Position numbers and translations under genes: made by a program. The notes beneath the pieces were generated by a model. The model did no database searches, had not been told where the DNA came from, and saw nothing but the letters and a program-made list of their open reading frames with translations. A stretch of DNA of 64,000 bases from Brevundimonas sp. SORGH_AS_0993 (GTDB lineage: Bacteria; Pseudomonadota; Alphaproteobacteria; Caulobacterales; Caulobacteraceae). The DNA lies in contig NZ_JAUTAH010000001.1 of the NCBI RefSeq assembly GCF_030818545.1, positions 2,671,001 to 2,735,000 of the forward strand, given 5' to 3'. Shown in pieces: positions 1 through 7,900 of this stretch (the stretch's first letter is position 1; every line of letters begins with the position of its first letter).

Positions 1-1
1 G

Positions 2-370
2 CGGCTGAAGGCCGATCCGGCGTTGGACGCCCTGTTGGACGGGCGGATTTTCGACCAGGCGCCGGAGGGGGCGGAGACGCCCTATCTGGTCCTGGGCCGG
101 TGCGAGAGCCGGCCGGTGGCGGCCGCCGATTGCGGCGTGGAGCAGCGGCTGACGCTGACCGCCGTGTCGCGCTTCGCCGGGACGGAAGAGGCCAAGGCCG
201 TAGCCGCCGCCGTGCGCGCCTGTCTGGAGGCGGCCACGCTGGAGGCCGACGGGGTGCGGACGGCGACCCTGAGGACCGTCTTCAGCGATGTGTTCCGGGC
301 AGGCGACGGGCGCCGGACCTATGGGGTCGTGCGGCTGAGGGCTGTGACTGAGGACGTGGCGAGTGGTTAG
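2..370 (+). CDS. GTA gp8-like tail terminator protein, DUF3168 (5' truncated)
   Basis: The reading frame is open from base 2, so the start lies upstream of the window; about 122 residues are visible. The family (DUF3168, gp8 of the Rhodobacter capsulatus gene transfer agent) caps the tail tube at the head-tail junction. Visible features fit: a variable N-terminus, a central segment with LTLTAVSRFAG followed by a helix (EEAKAVAAAVRACLEAA), then a C-terminal strand region ending YGVVRLRAVTED. The last codons and the stop come from the 7-base repeat array that begins at about 356, so the original C-terminus may have been replaced. Identity rests mainly on position directly upstream of gp9. Confidence 0.75.
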   Translation, partial: RLKADPALDALLDGRIFDQAPEGAETPYLVLGRCESRPVAAADCGVEQRLTLTAVSRFAGTEEAKAVAAAVRACLEAATLEADGVRTATLRTVFSDVFRAGDGRRTYGVVRLRAVTEDVASG

Positions 371-467
371 TGGCGAGTGGCGAGTTGGGTCCGGGGGCGG
401 ACGTATCGGGATGAACCGTTGCGACGACTTTCCTCGCCACTCGTCACTCGTCACACGCCACTCACGA
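356..467. repeat. Inverted array of GCGAGTG-type 7-base repeats, copy A
   Basis: The left arm (356-385) is a run of imperfect copies of GCGAGTG/GTTAGTG. The right arm (433-467) carries the complementary CACTCGT/CACTCGC units, so the two arms can fold into a long imperfect hairpin with a loop of about 45 bases. It fills the gp8-gp9 gap, whereas most other neighbouring GTA genes overlap. The same element occurs at 1871-1953 and 3377-3493. Function unknown; it could be a mobile palindromic repeat, a mRNA stability element or a processing site. Confidence 0.8.
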
Positions 468-483
468 GCAAAGCGAGGACGAA

Positions 484-894
484 ATGACCGCACAGGCGGG
501 CAAGGACATATTGCTGAAGATCGAGGGGGCGCCGGAGGTGTACGCCACGGTGGCGGGCCTGAGGGCGCGGACCATTTCGCTGAACGCGCGGACGGTGGAG
601 GCGACGGACGGCGACAGCGCCGGGCGGTGGCGCGAACTGCTGGCCGGGGCTGGGGTGAAGTCGGCGGCCGTGTCGGGGCAGGGGATTTTCCGCGACGCGG
701 CGTCCGACGCCCTGGTACGCGAAGCCTTCTTCGACCAGGCGGCCAAACGCTGGCGGCTGATCGTGCCGGACTTCGGCGTTCTGGAGGGGCCGTTCCTGGT
801 CGCGGCGCTGGAATACGCCGGGACGCACGAGGGCGAGGCGACCTTCGCCCTGAGCCTGGCCAGCGCCGGGGCGATCGGGTTCAGCGCGACATGA
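484..894 (+). CDS. GTA gp9-like major tail (tube) protein, TP901-1 family
   Basis: A 136-residue protein starting MTAQAGKDILLKIEG, the typical opening of TP901-1-type phage major tail proteins, which polymerise into the tail tube. The middle carries TVEATDGDSAGRWRELL and a C-terminal FLVAALEYAG segment, both usual for the GTA version. Length matches the family (about 135-140). The ATG follows the repeat array, with GCGAGGACG upstream acting as a ribosome-binding site. The stop overlaps the gp10 start (ATGA), indicating translational coupling. Confidence 0.88.
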   Translation: MTAQAGKDILLKIEGAPEVYATVAGLRARTISLNARTVEATDGDSAGRWRELLAGAGVKSAAVSGQGIFRDAASDALVREAFFDQAAKRWRLIVPDFGVLEGPFLVAALEYAGTHEGEATFALSLASAGAIGFSAT

Positions 895-1178
895 TCGGCG
901 CCAATGGGGCGCGGGGCGAGGTGATGGCGTGCCTGGGCGGGACGCCGCGTCGGCTGTGTCTGACCCTGGGGGCGCTGGCGGAGATCGAGACGGGACTGGG
1001 GGTCGAGGGGCTGGCGGCGACGGCCGAGCGGATGAAGGCCCTGTCGGCGCGCGACCTGATGGTGGTGCTGGCGGCCCTGCTGCGCGGCGGCGGAGAGACG
1101 GCGCCGGACGTGGCGGCGGTCGATCCGCGCGCGGCGGCCCAGGCCGTGGCGCGGGCCTTTGCGGCGGTCGCCGCATGA
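891..1178 (+). CDS. GTA gp10-like protein (GTA tail-tube-associated family)
   Basis: A 95-residue protein. The family, widespread in alphaproteobacterial GTAs, is recognised by a small beta region (GEVMACLGGTPRRLCLTLGALAEIE) followed by helices containing LSARDLMVVLAALLRGGG. It is thought to work with the adjacent chaperone in tail assembly, analogous to the phage G/GT proteins that coat the tape measure; that role is inference. The ATG at 891 overlaps the gp9 stop by 4 bases, and its own stop overlaps the next ATG in the same way, so the three genes are translationally coupled. Confidence 0.8.
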   Translation: MIGANGARGEVMACLGGTPRRLCLTLGALAEIETGLGVEGLAATAERMKALSARDLMVVLAALLRGGGETAPDVAAVDPRAAAQAVARAFAAVAA

Positions 1179-1351
1179 CCCCCTGGGGGGAGATGCTGCG
1201 GACGGCCGCCCTGCTGGGCGTGGCGCCCGATGCCTTCTGGCGGCTGTCGCTGAAGGAATGGCGGATGCTGACCCAGACGCCGGGCGCGGCGACGCCGATG
1301 GGGCGCAAGACCTTGGCGCAACTGATGGAGGAGTGGCCCGATGGCGGGTGA
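1175..1351 (+). CDS. Phage tail assembly chaperone (GTA gp10.1-like)
   Basis: A 58-residue protein, MTPWGEMLRTAALLGVAPDA followed by FWRLSLKEW and ending in EEWPDGG. This is the signature of the small GTA tail assembly chaperone family: an N-terminal hydrophobic helix, a conserved F/W-x-L-S/T-x-x-E-W motif and a short charged tail. It overlaps gp10 by 4 bases upstream and gp11 by 11 bases downstream, the expected place between tube and tape measure genes. Confidence 0.85.
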   Translation: MTPWGEMLRTAALLGVAPDAFWRLSLKEWRMLTQTPGAATPMGRKTLAQLMEEWPDGG

Positions 1352-1868
1352 GGACGAACGGCTGGACGCCGTGCCGATCAAGGCGGCCGAGGCGGCCGCC
1401 GCGCTGGAAGCGCTGAAGGCGCCGGCGCAGGAGGCGGCGAGCGCCATCGAGGACGCCTTCGGGCGCGCGGGCGACAGCCTGACCCGGTCGCTGGCGCGGG
1501 CGGCGGCGGACGGGGAGGTGACGCTGGCCGAACTGGCGCGGGCGGTGCTGAACGCCGTCAACTCTGCGGCCGGGACGGGCGCGGGATCGAACGGGGGGCT
1601 GAGCGGCGCGATCCAGGCGGCCCTGTCCAGCTTCGGCGGGGCGCGGGCGGACGGCGGGCCGGTGCTGGGCGGCGGCGCCTATCTGGTCGGCGAACGCGGG
1701 CCCGAGGTGTTTCGCCCGACGACGGGCGGCGAGATCGGACCCGCGAGCGGCGGAGCGGTGACGGTCAATGTGACGCTGGAGGGCGGGACACAGGCCCTGC
1801 TCCGCTCCGAGGCCCAGATCGCCCAGATGCTGGCGCGGGCGGTCAGCCTGGGCGCGCGGAGGATGTGA
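1341..1868 (+). CDS. GTA gp11-like tail tape measure protein
   Basis: A 175-residue protein. Alphaproteobacterial GTAs have a short tail and a correspondingly short tape measure of about 200 residues. The N-terminal half is alanine-rich helix (AEAAAALEALKAPAQEAASA). The C-terminal half carries the GGARADGGPVLGGGAYLVGE stretch, followed by RGPEVFRPTTGGEI, which is highly characteristic of C-terminal segments of lambda-like and GTA tape measure proteins. The ATG overlaps the chaperone gene by 11 bases. It is followed by repeat array B and the antisense DUF805 gene, which interrupt the usual gp11-gp12 junction. Confidence 0.85.
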   Translation: MAGEDERLDAVPIKAAEAAAALEALKAPAQEAASAIEDAFGRAGDSLTRSLARAAADGEVTLAELARAVLNAVNSAAGTGAGSNGGLSGAIQAALSSFGGARADGGPVLGGGAYLVGERGPEVFRPTTGGEIGPASGGAVTVNVTLEGGTQALLRSEAQIAQMLARAVSLGARRM

Positions 1869-1870
1869 CC

Positions 1871-1953
1871 GGCGAGTGGCGAGTGGTTAGTGACGAGTGG
1901 CGAGCGACGATGCGATGCGGCTTGTCTCGCCACGGATCACTCGTCACTCGCCG
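1871..1953. repeat. Inverted array of GCGAGTG-type 7-base repeats, copy B
   Basis: The left arm at 1871-1905 consists of GCGAGTG, GCGAGTG, GTTAGTG, ACGAGTG, GCGAGCG in strict 7-base register. The right arm at 1926-1953 has the complementary CACTCGT/CACTCGCC units. The loop is only about 20 bases, making this the tightest of the three copies. It sits between the gp11 stop and the 3' end of the antisense DUF805 gene. Confidence 0.8.
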
Positions 1954-1963
1954 CTTTTTCAGC

Positions 1964-2664
1964 TCATTCGCCCTTGGGGTTGGGGCCGAAGCGGTTTTCG
2001 CCCTTCTGGCTGTCGGTCAGGCCGATCCACAGCAGGAAGACGAAACCGGCCAGAATGGCGAGGCCGAACAGGCCGACGGCCGGACCCATGACGGCCAGGG
2101 CGGCGGCGGGGTTGCTCTCGTAATAGTCCTCGGAGAAGCCGGTGGCCGCCATGCCGCCGATCATCATCACAAAGCCGATAATGCAGAAGACGATGGAAGC
2201 GGCGTAGGGCGCCAGGACCAGCCAGCCGGTCTTGCCCATGTCGTGCAGACGCTTCACCGAAATGGCGACATGGCCCCAGATCGAGGCCAGCCAGACGATG
2301 AAGCCGATCAGCGGAATCCAGCCCAGCACCACATTGACGCCGAATAGGATCAAAAAGCCGATCCAGAAGTGCGAACGCGCAGGCGGCCCTCGAACGACAG
2401 AACGGCCGTCTTGAAATCGAAGCCCGACCCGGGGGCGGCCGTGGCGGCGGCCAAGCCCGCAACGCCGGTGGATGTCGGGCCGCCGGCCAGGATCAGGATC
2501 TGGGTGGCGGCGGCGCCTTCGGGCACGAAGTCGACGCGGACGCCGGCGGCGGGCACGGCCGGGGATTGCAGCGCGGCCGAGGTGAAGTCGTAACGGACGC
2601 CGTCGTCGTCGCTGATCAGACCTGTTCCGGTGGTTGTGTCGTAGCTGAGAATCTCGCCGCGCAA
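1964..2664 (-). pseudogene. Cold-shock-like N-terminus plus DUF805 membrane domain protein, single-base frameshift
   Basis: Two reading frames together make one recognisable protein. The 5' part (from a TTG at 2664 with an AGGGGAG ribosome site) encodes RGEILSYDTTTGTGLISDDD, a nucleic-acid-binding-like beta-barrel start, and runs to LSFEGRLR. The 3' part encodes SHFWIGFLILFGVNVV and KRLHDMGKTGWL, the DUF805 membrane signature, with about four hydrophobic segments ending TDSQKGENRFGPNPKGE. The frames join at about 2376, where one base (C on the coding strand) appears to be missing from the expected FEGRLRRSHFW. It lies antisense inside the GTA operon between gp11 and gp12. Either a real pseudogene or a sequencing error; function unknown. 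Confidence 0.75.
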
Positions 2665-2761
2665 ACGTGTCGCTCCCCTTGGGCATGCGGCCGAGGCTGG
2701 CCGCAAGGCGACCATGAACGAGCGGCGATCCGTGAACAAGTGAAAGGGAGGAAAGGTTCGC

Positions 2762-3373
2762 ATGGCCTTTCATGAAGTGCGCCTGCCCGCGCGGCTGGCG
2801 TTTGGTTCGACCGGCGGGGTGGAGCGGCGGACGGAGATCACCACGCTGGCCTCGGGGTTCGAGCGGCGATCGACGCCCTGGGCGCTGGGGCGCAGGCGGT
2901 ATCTGATCGGGGCGAACCTGAGATCGCTGGACGACATGGCCGAGCTGGTCGCCTTCTTCGAAGCGCGACGGGGTCGGCTGTATGGGTTTCGGTTCAAGGA
3001 CTTCGCGGACTTCAAGTCGTGCGCGCCGGGCGGGATGGTGTCGGCGGGGGATCAGGTGCTGGGCGTCGGCGACGGGGTTCGGACCGTGTTTGGGCTGGCG
3101 AAACGCTACGGCGATGTGGAGCGGCCGATCGCCAAGCCGGTCGGGGGATCGGTGCGCGTCGCGGTCGGGGGCGCCGAGATCACGGATTTCACCGTCGATG
3201 TTGCGACAGGGCGGGTGACGCTGGACAGCGCGCCGGGGGCAGGCGCCGTGGTGACGGCGGGCTTTCAGTTCGACACGCCGGTGCGGTTCGACTCGGACCG
3301 GATCGAGACGACGCTGGAGAGCTTCGAGGCCGGGCGGATGGCGGCCGTGCCGCTGATCGAGGTTCGGGTCTGA
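2762..3373 (+). CDS. GTA gp12-like distal tail protein, DUF2460
   Basis: A 203-residue protein matching the DUF2460 family, the distal tail protein that links the tail tube to the baseplate in the GTA particle. Diagnostic segments are MAFHEVRLPARLAFGSTGG at the start, the central FEARRGRLYGFRFKDFADFK and the final GFQFDTPVRFDSD with LIEVRV. Length is as expected (about 205-210). A clear AAAGGGAGG ribosome site (about 2743-2751) precedes the ATG. The upstream 97 bases are shared with the divergent DUF805 gene, so gp12 may have its own promoter or depend on read-through past the insertion. Confidence 0.9.
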   Translation: MAFHEVRLPARLAFGSTGGVERRTEITTLASGFERRSTPWALGRRRYLIGANLRSLDDMAELVAFFEARRGRLYGFRFKDFADFKSCAPGGMVSAGDQVLGVGDGVRTVFGLAKRYGDVERPIAKPVGGSVRVAVGGAEITDFTVDVATGRVTLDSAPGAGAVVTAGFQFDTPVRFDSDRIETTLESFEAGRMAAVPLIEVRV

Positions 3374-3376
3374 AGC

Positions 3377-3493
3377 GGAGTGGCGAGTGGCGAGTGGCGA
3401 GAAATCGGCCGTCGCATCGACCGATATCCCGACACCGTCAGCCCGATGCGTTCGAGCAGCCTGCTCGCCACTCGTCACTCGCCACTCGTCACT
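3377..3493. repeat. Inverted array of GCGAGTG-type 7-base repeats, copy C
   Basis: Left arm 3377-3401 (three GTGGCGA units); right arm 3464-3493 (CTCGCCACTCGTCACTCG units). The loop is about 60 bases. It occupies the gp12-gp13 gap immediately upstream of the gp13 ribosome site. Reading frames through the element give the recurring peptide SGEWRVASGEWR, which explains a spurious upstream extension of gp13. Confidence 0.8.
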
Positions 3494-3508
3494 GAGCGAA
3501 AGCGAAAC

Positions 3509-4195
3509 ATGAGAAACATACCAACCGAAATGGCCGCCCGTATCGAGAGCGGGGCGGCGACGCTGTGTCATGTCTGGCGGCTGGAGCGGGCCGACGGCGT
3601 GGTGACGGGGTTCACCGATCACGACCGGGACCTGGTGGTGGACGGGGTCGTCTGTCGGGCGGAGAGCGGCTGGACGGCGGGAGCGGGCGAGAGCGCGGTC
3701 GGGCTGGCGGCGGGGTCAGTCTCGGCGGCGGGCGTGCTGGACGATGCGACGATCCGTGAAGCGGATGTGGCGTCGGGTCTGTTCGATGCGGCGACGGTCG
3801 AGCTGTGGCGTGTGGACTGGGCGCGGCCGGATCTGAGGGTGCGGTTGTGGTCGGGGACGCTGGCGCGGATTCGACGTCAGGGTTCTTTGTCGCGCTATCG
3901 CCCTGCGGGCTGCTTGAGCGCAGGAGGCTTCGTCGCGGAGCTTGAGGGGCCGCTGGCCAAGCTGGAGCGGGTGGTCGGGCGGACCTATGGGCGGATGTGT
4001 GATGCGCGGCTGGGGGACCAGAGATGCGGGATCGCGGAGACGGCGGGGCGGGTCTGCGACAAACGGTGGGAGACCTGCGTCGGGACGTTCGGGAATGGGG
4101 CGAACTTTCGCGGATTTCCCGATGTGCCGGGGGATGACTTCCTGACGGCCTATCCGGCGGGCGGGGCGCGGAACGACGGCGGGAGCCGGCGGTGA
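3509..4195 (+). CDS. GTA gp13-like tail hub protein, DUF2163
   Basis: A 228-residue protein. The DUF2163 family forms the baseplate hub of the GTA and holds an iron-sulfur cluster in the R. capsulatus particle. Visible: N-terminal MAARIESGAATLCHVWRLER, the GFTDHDRDL motif, and a C-terminal cysteine region (RMCDARLGDQRCG and GRVCDKRWETCVG), whose four cysteines are the likely cluster ligands. It ends ANFRGFPDVPGDD, as usual. ATG 3509 is chosen because everything upstream in frame is repeat-encoded. It is shorter than the usual 280-300 residues, and 17 residues near 120-137 look like an inserted palindrome. The stop overlaps a GTG start of gp14. Confidence 0.85.
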   Translation: MRNIPTEMAARIESGAATLCHVWRLERADGVVTGFTDHDRDLVVDGVVCRAESGWTAGAGESAVGLAAGSVSAAGVLDDATIREADVASGLFDAATVELWRVDWARPDLRVRLWSGTLARIRRQGSLSRYRPAGCLSAGGFVAELEGPLAKLERVVGRTYGRMCDARLGDQRCGIAETAGRVCDKRWETCVGTFGNGANFRGFPDVPGDDFLTAYPAGGARNDGGSRR

Positions 4196-4905
4196 GGGGG
4201 GCGATGATGTCTCCCTCCCCGGAACGGGGAGGGTCGTCGCGGAGCGACGGGGTGGGGACGGCAGGGCGACCGGACTCGGAGTGCTTGGCCGCCCCCACCC
4301 GGTCTCGCCTGCGGCTCGACCACCCTCCGCCGCGGGGGGAGGGAGAGGTTGGAGCGGTTGTCGCCGCCGCGCAGTCCTGGCTCGGCACGCCGTATCGGCA
4401 TCAGGCCAGCGTGAAGGGCGTGGGCGCGGACTGTCTGGGGCTGGTGCGCGGGGTGTGGCGCGAGGTCGTGGGCGAGGAGCCGGAGGTCCTGCCGGCCTAT
4501 TCTGCGGACTGGGCCGAGACGGGCGGGCGCGAGATGTTGCTGGAGGCGGCGGGGCGGTGGTTGAGGCCCGTTAGGGTCGAGAAGATGTGGGTCGGGGACG
4601 TGCTGCTGTTTCGCATGTCGCCGGGGGCGGCGGTGAAGCATTGCGCGATTTTGAGCGCGGACGACGGGCCGGAGCCGAGGATGATCCACGCCTATTGGGG
4701 GCGGGCGGTGGTCGAAAGCTGGATGGGGGTGTGGTGGCGGCGACGGCTGGCGGCCGTGTTCCGGTTTCCAAGCCTCCATCGCGAAGTCAGCGACGGCGCA
4801 ACGGCTTTTCTTGAAACAGGCTCGGAGGTCGGGGGTGCGGTCGCCCCCTCCACCCCTTCGTGGTCCCCCTCCCCCGTGAACGGGGGAGAATCTTTGGAGG
4901 CATAG
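4192..4905 (+). CDS. GTA gp14-like NlpC/P60 cell-wall peptidase with repeat-derived ends
   Basis: A 237-residue frame whose core (about residues 55-200) is the NlpC/P60-type GTA peptidase. The catalytic cysteine is in VKGVGADCLGLVRGVW, the likely histidine in AAVKHCAILS and the third polar position in IHAYWG. It would cut peptidoglycan during DNA delivery. The first 50 residues are encoded by a GC-rich palindromic repeat, and the last 35 or so by a second copy; neither resembles normal gp14. The GTG at 4192 overlaps the gp13 stop (GTGA); ATGs at 4204 and 4207 are alternatives. Whether the extensions are translated and tolerated is unknown. Confidence 0.8.
   Translation: MRGAMMSPSPERGGSSRSDGVGTAGRPDSECLAAPTRSRLRLDHPPPRGEGEVGAVVAAAQSWLGTPYRHQASVKGVGADCLGLVRGVWREVVGEEPEVLPAYSADWAETGGREMLLEAAGRWLRPVRVEKMWVGDVLLFRMSPGAAVKHCAILSADDGPEPRMIHAYWGRAVVESWMGVWWRRRLAAVFRFPSLHREVSDGATAFLETGSEVGGAVAPSTPSWSPSPVNGGESLEA
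4211..4346. repeat. GC-rich palindromic repeat inside the 5' end of gp14
   Basis: Begins with a perfect hairpin CCCTCCCC...GGGGAGGG (4213-4233) followed by GTCGTCGCGGAGCGACGGGG. It ends with an inverted CCACCCTCCGCCGCGGGGGG GAGGG-type arm (4320-4343). This organisation (hairpin, short spacer rich in GCGACGG, opposing CACCCTCC arm) is that of the intergenic palindromic repeats common in Caulobacterales genomes. A related copy lies at 60524-60672. Here it stays in frame and adds about 46 residues to gp14. Confidence 0.75.
4841..4892. repeat. Palindromic repeat fragment at the 3' end of gp14
   Basis: Contains the perfect 8-bp stem CTCCCCCG-TGAA-CGGGGGAG at 4869-4888, preceded by GCCCCCTCCACCCCTTCG. 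It is the same kind of sequence as the element at the other end of gp14. It encodes the proline/serine-rich C-terminus of gp14 and lies just before the gp15 ribosome site (TTTGGAGG), so it could also act as a hairpin between the two genes. Confidence 0.7.
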
Positions 4906-7900
4906 ATGGCGCAAGTCGTTCTGAGCGCGGTCGGGCAGTCGATCGGCGGGCCGGTCGGGCGTGTGATTGGCTCGACCCTTGGGCGGGCGATCGACAATCG
5001 GGTGATCGGGTCGCTGGGGCCGGCCCGCCAGATCGGGCCGCGTCTAGAGACGCTGAAGGTGCAGGGCACGGCGGAAGGCGCGCCGATGGCGTGCGTCTTC
5101 GGCCGGGCGCGGGTGACGGGTCAGGTGATCTGGGCGGCGCGGTTCCTGGAAGGCAAACACAAGAGCCGGGCGGGCAAGGGCGGGCCGAAGACGGTCGACT
5201 ATGTCTATTCGCTGAGCTTCGCCGTGGCCCTGTGCGAGGGGGAGATTGACGGGATCGGCCGGGTCTGGGCGGACGGGCGGCCGATGGACCTGACGGGCGT
5301 GGCGATGCGGGTGCATCGCGGCGGCGAGGACCAGACGCCGGACCCGCTGATCGAGGCGGTCGAGGGCATTTCTCAGGCCGGATCCGCAGGTGGGTCCGGT
5401 GGCGCCCCCGCCTATCGCGGCACGGCCTATGTGGTGTTCGAGGACCTGCCGCTGGGGCCGTTCGGGGACCGGGTTCCGCAGCTGAGCTTCGAGGTGTTCC
5501 GCCGGCCCCGCGGGGCTAGCCTGCGTCTGGAGGACCGGCTGGAGGGGGTGTGCCTGATCCCCGGCGCGGGGGAGTTCGCCCTGGCGACCGAGGCGGTGGT
5601 GCGCCGCGAGGGGCTGACGCGGACGACGGCGGAGAATGTGCATAACGGAGAAGGGCGAGCGGACCTGTTGGCGTCGCTGGATCAGCTTCAGGCGCAACTG
5701 CCGAACCTAAAGCGGGTCAGCCTGGTCGTCGGCTGGTTCGGCAGCGACCTGAGGGCGGGCGAATGCCGCGTGCGGCCGGGCGTGGAGCGGCGCGACAAGC
5801 CGACCGAGCCGATGGACTGGTCCGTGGCGGGGGTAGGGCGCGCGGGCGCCTATGTCGTCAGTCAGGTGGATGGGGCGCCGGCCTATGGCGGGACGCCTTC
5901 GGACGACAGCGTGCGCCAGGCGATCCGCGAACTGAAGGCGCGCGGGCTGGAGGTGACGCTGTATCCCTTCGTCTTCATGGACTGTCCCGGCTATCCGTGG
6001 CGGGGACGGATCGCGGGCGAGGACGGGGCGGGGGCGGCGGCCCAGGTCGCGGCCCTGTTCGGCGGCGCGCAGGATTGGGGGCTGCGGCGGATGGCGCTGC
6101 ACTACGCCCGGATCGCGGCCGAGGAGGGGGCGGACGGGCTGCTGATCGGATCGGAGATGCGGGGCCTGACCTGGACGCGGGATGCGGCGGGCGGCTTTCC
6201 GGCGGTCGATCAGTTCCGCGCCCTGGCGGCCGAATGCCGGGCGGTGGTCGGGCCGGGGATCAAACTGTCCTACGCCGCCGACTGGAGCGAATATTTCGGG
6301 CGGCAGGCGGGCGGGGAGGTTCTGTTCCACCTGGATCCGCTGTGGGCCGATCCGAACATCGATCATGTGTCGATCGACTGGTATCCGCCGCTGACCGACT
6401 GGCGCGAGGGGGAGGGCGGCGTGGACGCGGACCTGTTCGCGGCGGCGGCGGACCCGGCCTATCTGGCGGCCGGCGTGGCGGGCGGGGAAGGGTTCGACTG
6501 GTGGTATGCGAGCGCGGCCGACCGGGCGGCCCAGGTGCGGACGCCCATCGTCGACGGGGCGCATGGAGAGGACTGGCTGTTCCGGCCCAAGGACCTGAAG
6601 GGCTGGTGGTCGAACCCGCATCACGACCGGCCGGGCGGGGTGCGGTCGGCGGCGCCGACGGCCTGGGCGCCGGGGATGAAGCCGGTGCGGTTCACCGAGT
6701 TCGGCTGTGCGGCGGTGGACCGGGGCGGCAATGCGCCGAACCTGTTTCAGGACCCCAAGAGCGGCGAGAGCGCCCTGCCGCCCGGTTCGACCGGCGCGCG
6801 CGACGACGCGATGCAAAGGGCGGCGCTGGAGGCGGTGCTGGGACATTTCGCAGTCCCCGAGAACAATCCGGTCTCGACCGTCTATGGCGGGCCGATGCTG
6901 GAGGGAGCGGACGCCTGGTGCTGGGACGCGCGGCCGTTTCCGGCCTTTCCCGCGCAGGACGAGGTCTGGGCGGACGCGGGGGCGTGGCGGGCCGGACACT
7001 GGCTGAACGGCCGGCTGGCGGGCGACGGGGCCGATCTGATCGCGGCGATCCTGGCGCGCGGCGGCTTGAGCGTGGACGAATGGACGGTCGAGGGCGTCGA
7101 GGGGGCGGCGGCAGGCTATCTGATCGACCGGCCGATGCGGACGCGCGATGCGCTGGAGCCGCTGCTGGCCGCCTTCGATGCGACGGCGGCCGAGCGGGAC
7201 GGGCGGGTGGCTGTCCTGGGGCGCGTGCAGACCGGCCTGACGATAGACGAGGCGGCGCTGGCCCTGCCGGAGGACGGGGCGTCGGAGACGACGACGCGCC
7301 GGCTGGAGCCCCGACCGGGCGCGGCGCGGGTGCGCTTCATCGACGAGACGGCGGACTATCAGACCGGGGCCGTGGTCGTGCGGTCGGAGGACGGAGCGGC
7401 GACCGGCGGCGGGGTCGATCTGGACCTGCCGGTCGTGTGCGGCGGCGGTCTGGCTCGGACGACGGCCGAGCGGGCGCTGGACGGAGAAGCGGTCGAGACC
7501 CTGACCGTGGCCCTGGGGCCGCTGGAGGCCCTGCGGCTGGAGCCGGGGGACGGGGTGCGGCGGGGAGGACGGGACTGGCGCGTGACGCGGCTGGACCTGG
7601 ACGAGACGCCGAAGGCGGGGCTGGAGCCGCTGGCGGCGCGCGGGCCTGTCATCGAGGACGACGACTGGCGCGGCGGCGAGACGCCGGGGGCGGCGGGGGC
7701 GCCGTTCCTGGCCCTGCTGGATCTGCCGCCGCTGCCCGGACAGGAGACGGATGCGCGGCCGTTGATGGCGGCGGCGGCCGAGCCCTGGCGGCCGATGCGG
7801 CTGCACGCCGGGGCGTCGAGCCAGACGCTGACGCCGCGCGGAGAGGCGACGACGCCGGCGACGGTGGGGGTGCTGGTTCAGCCGCTGGGGCCGGGGGCGC

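Noticed and set aside
356..3493. CRISPR-like arrays in the GTA region
   Set aside because: The repeats are 7 bases long, contiguous and inverted, with no spacers of uniform length and no cas genes.
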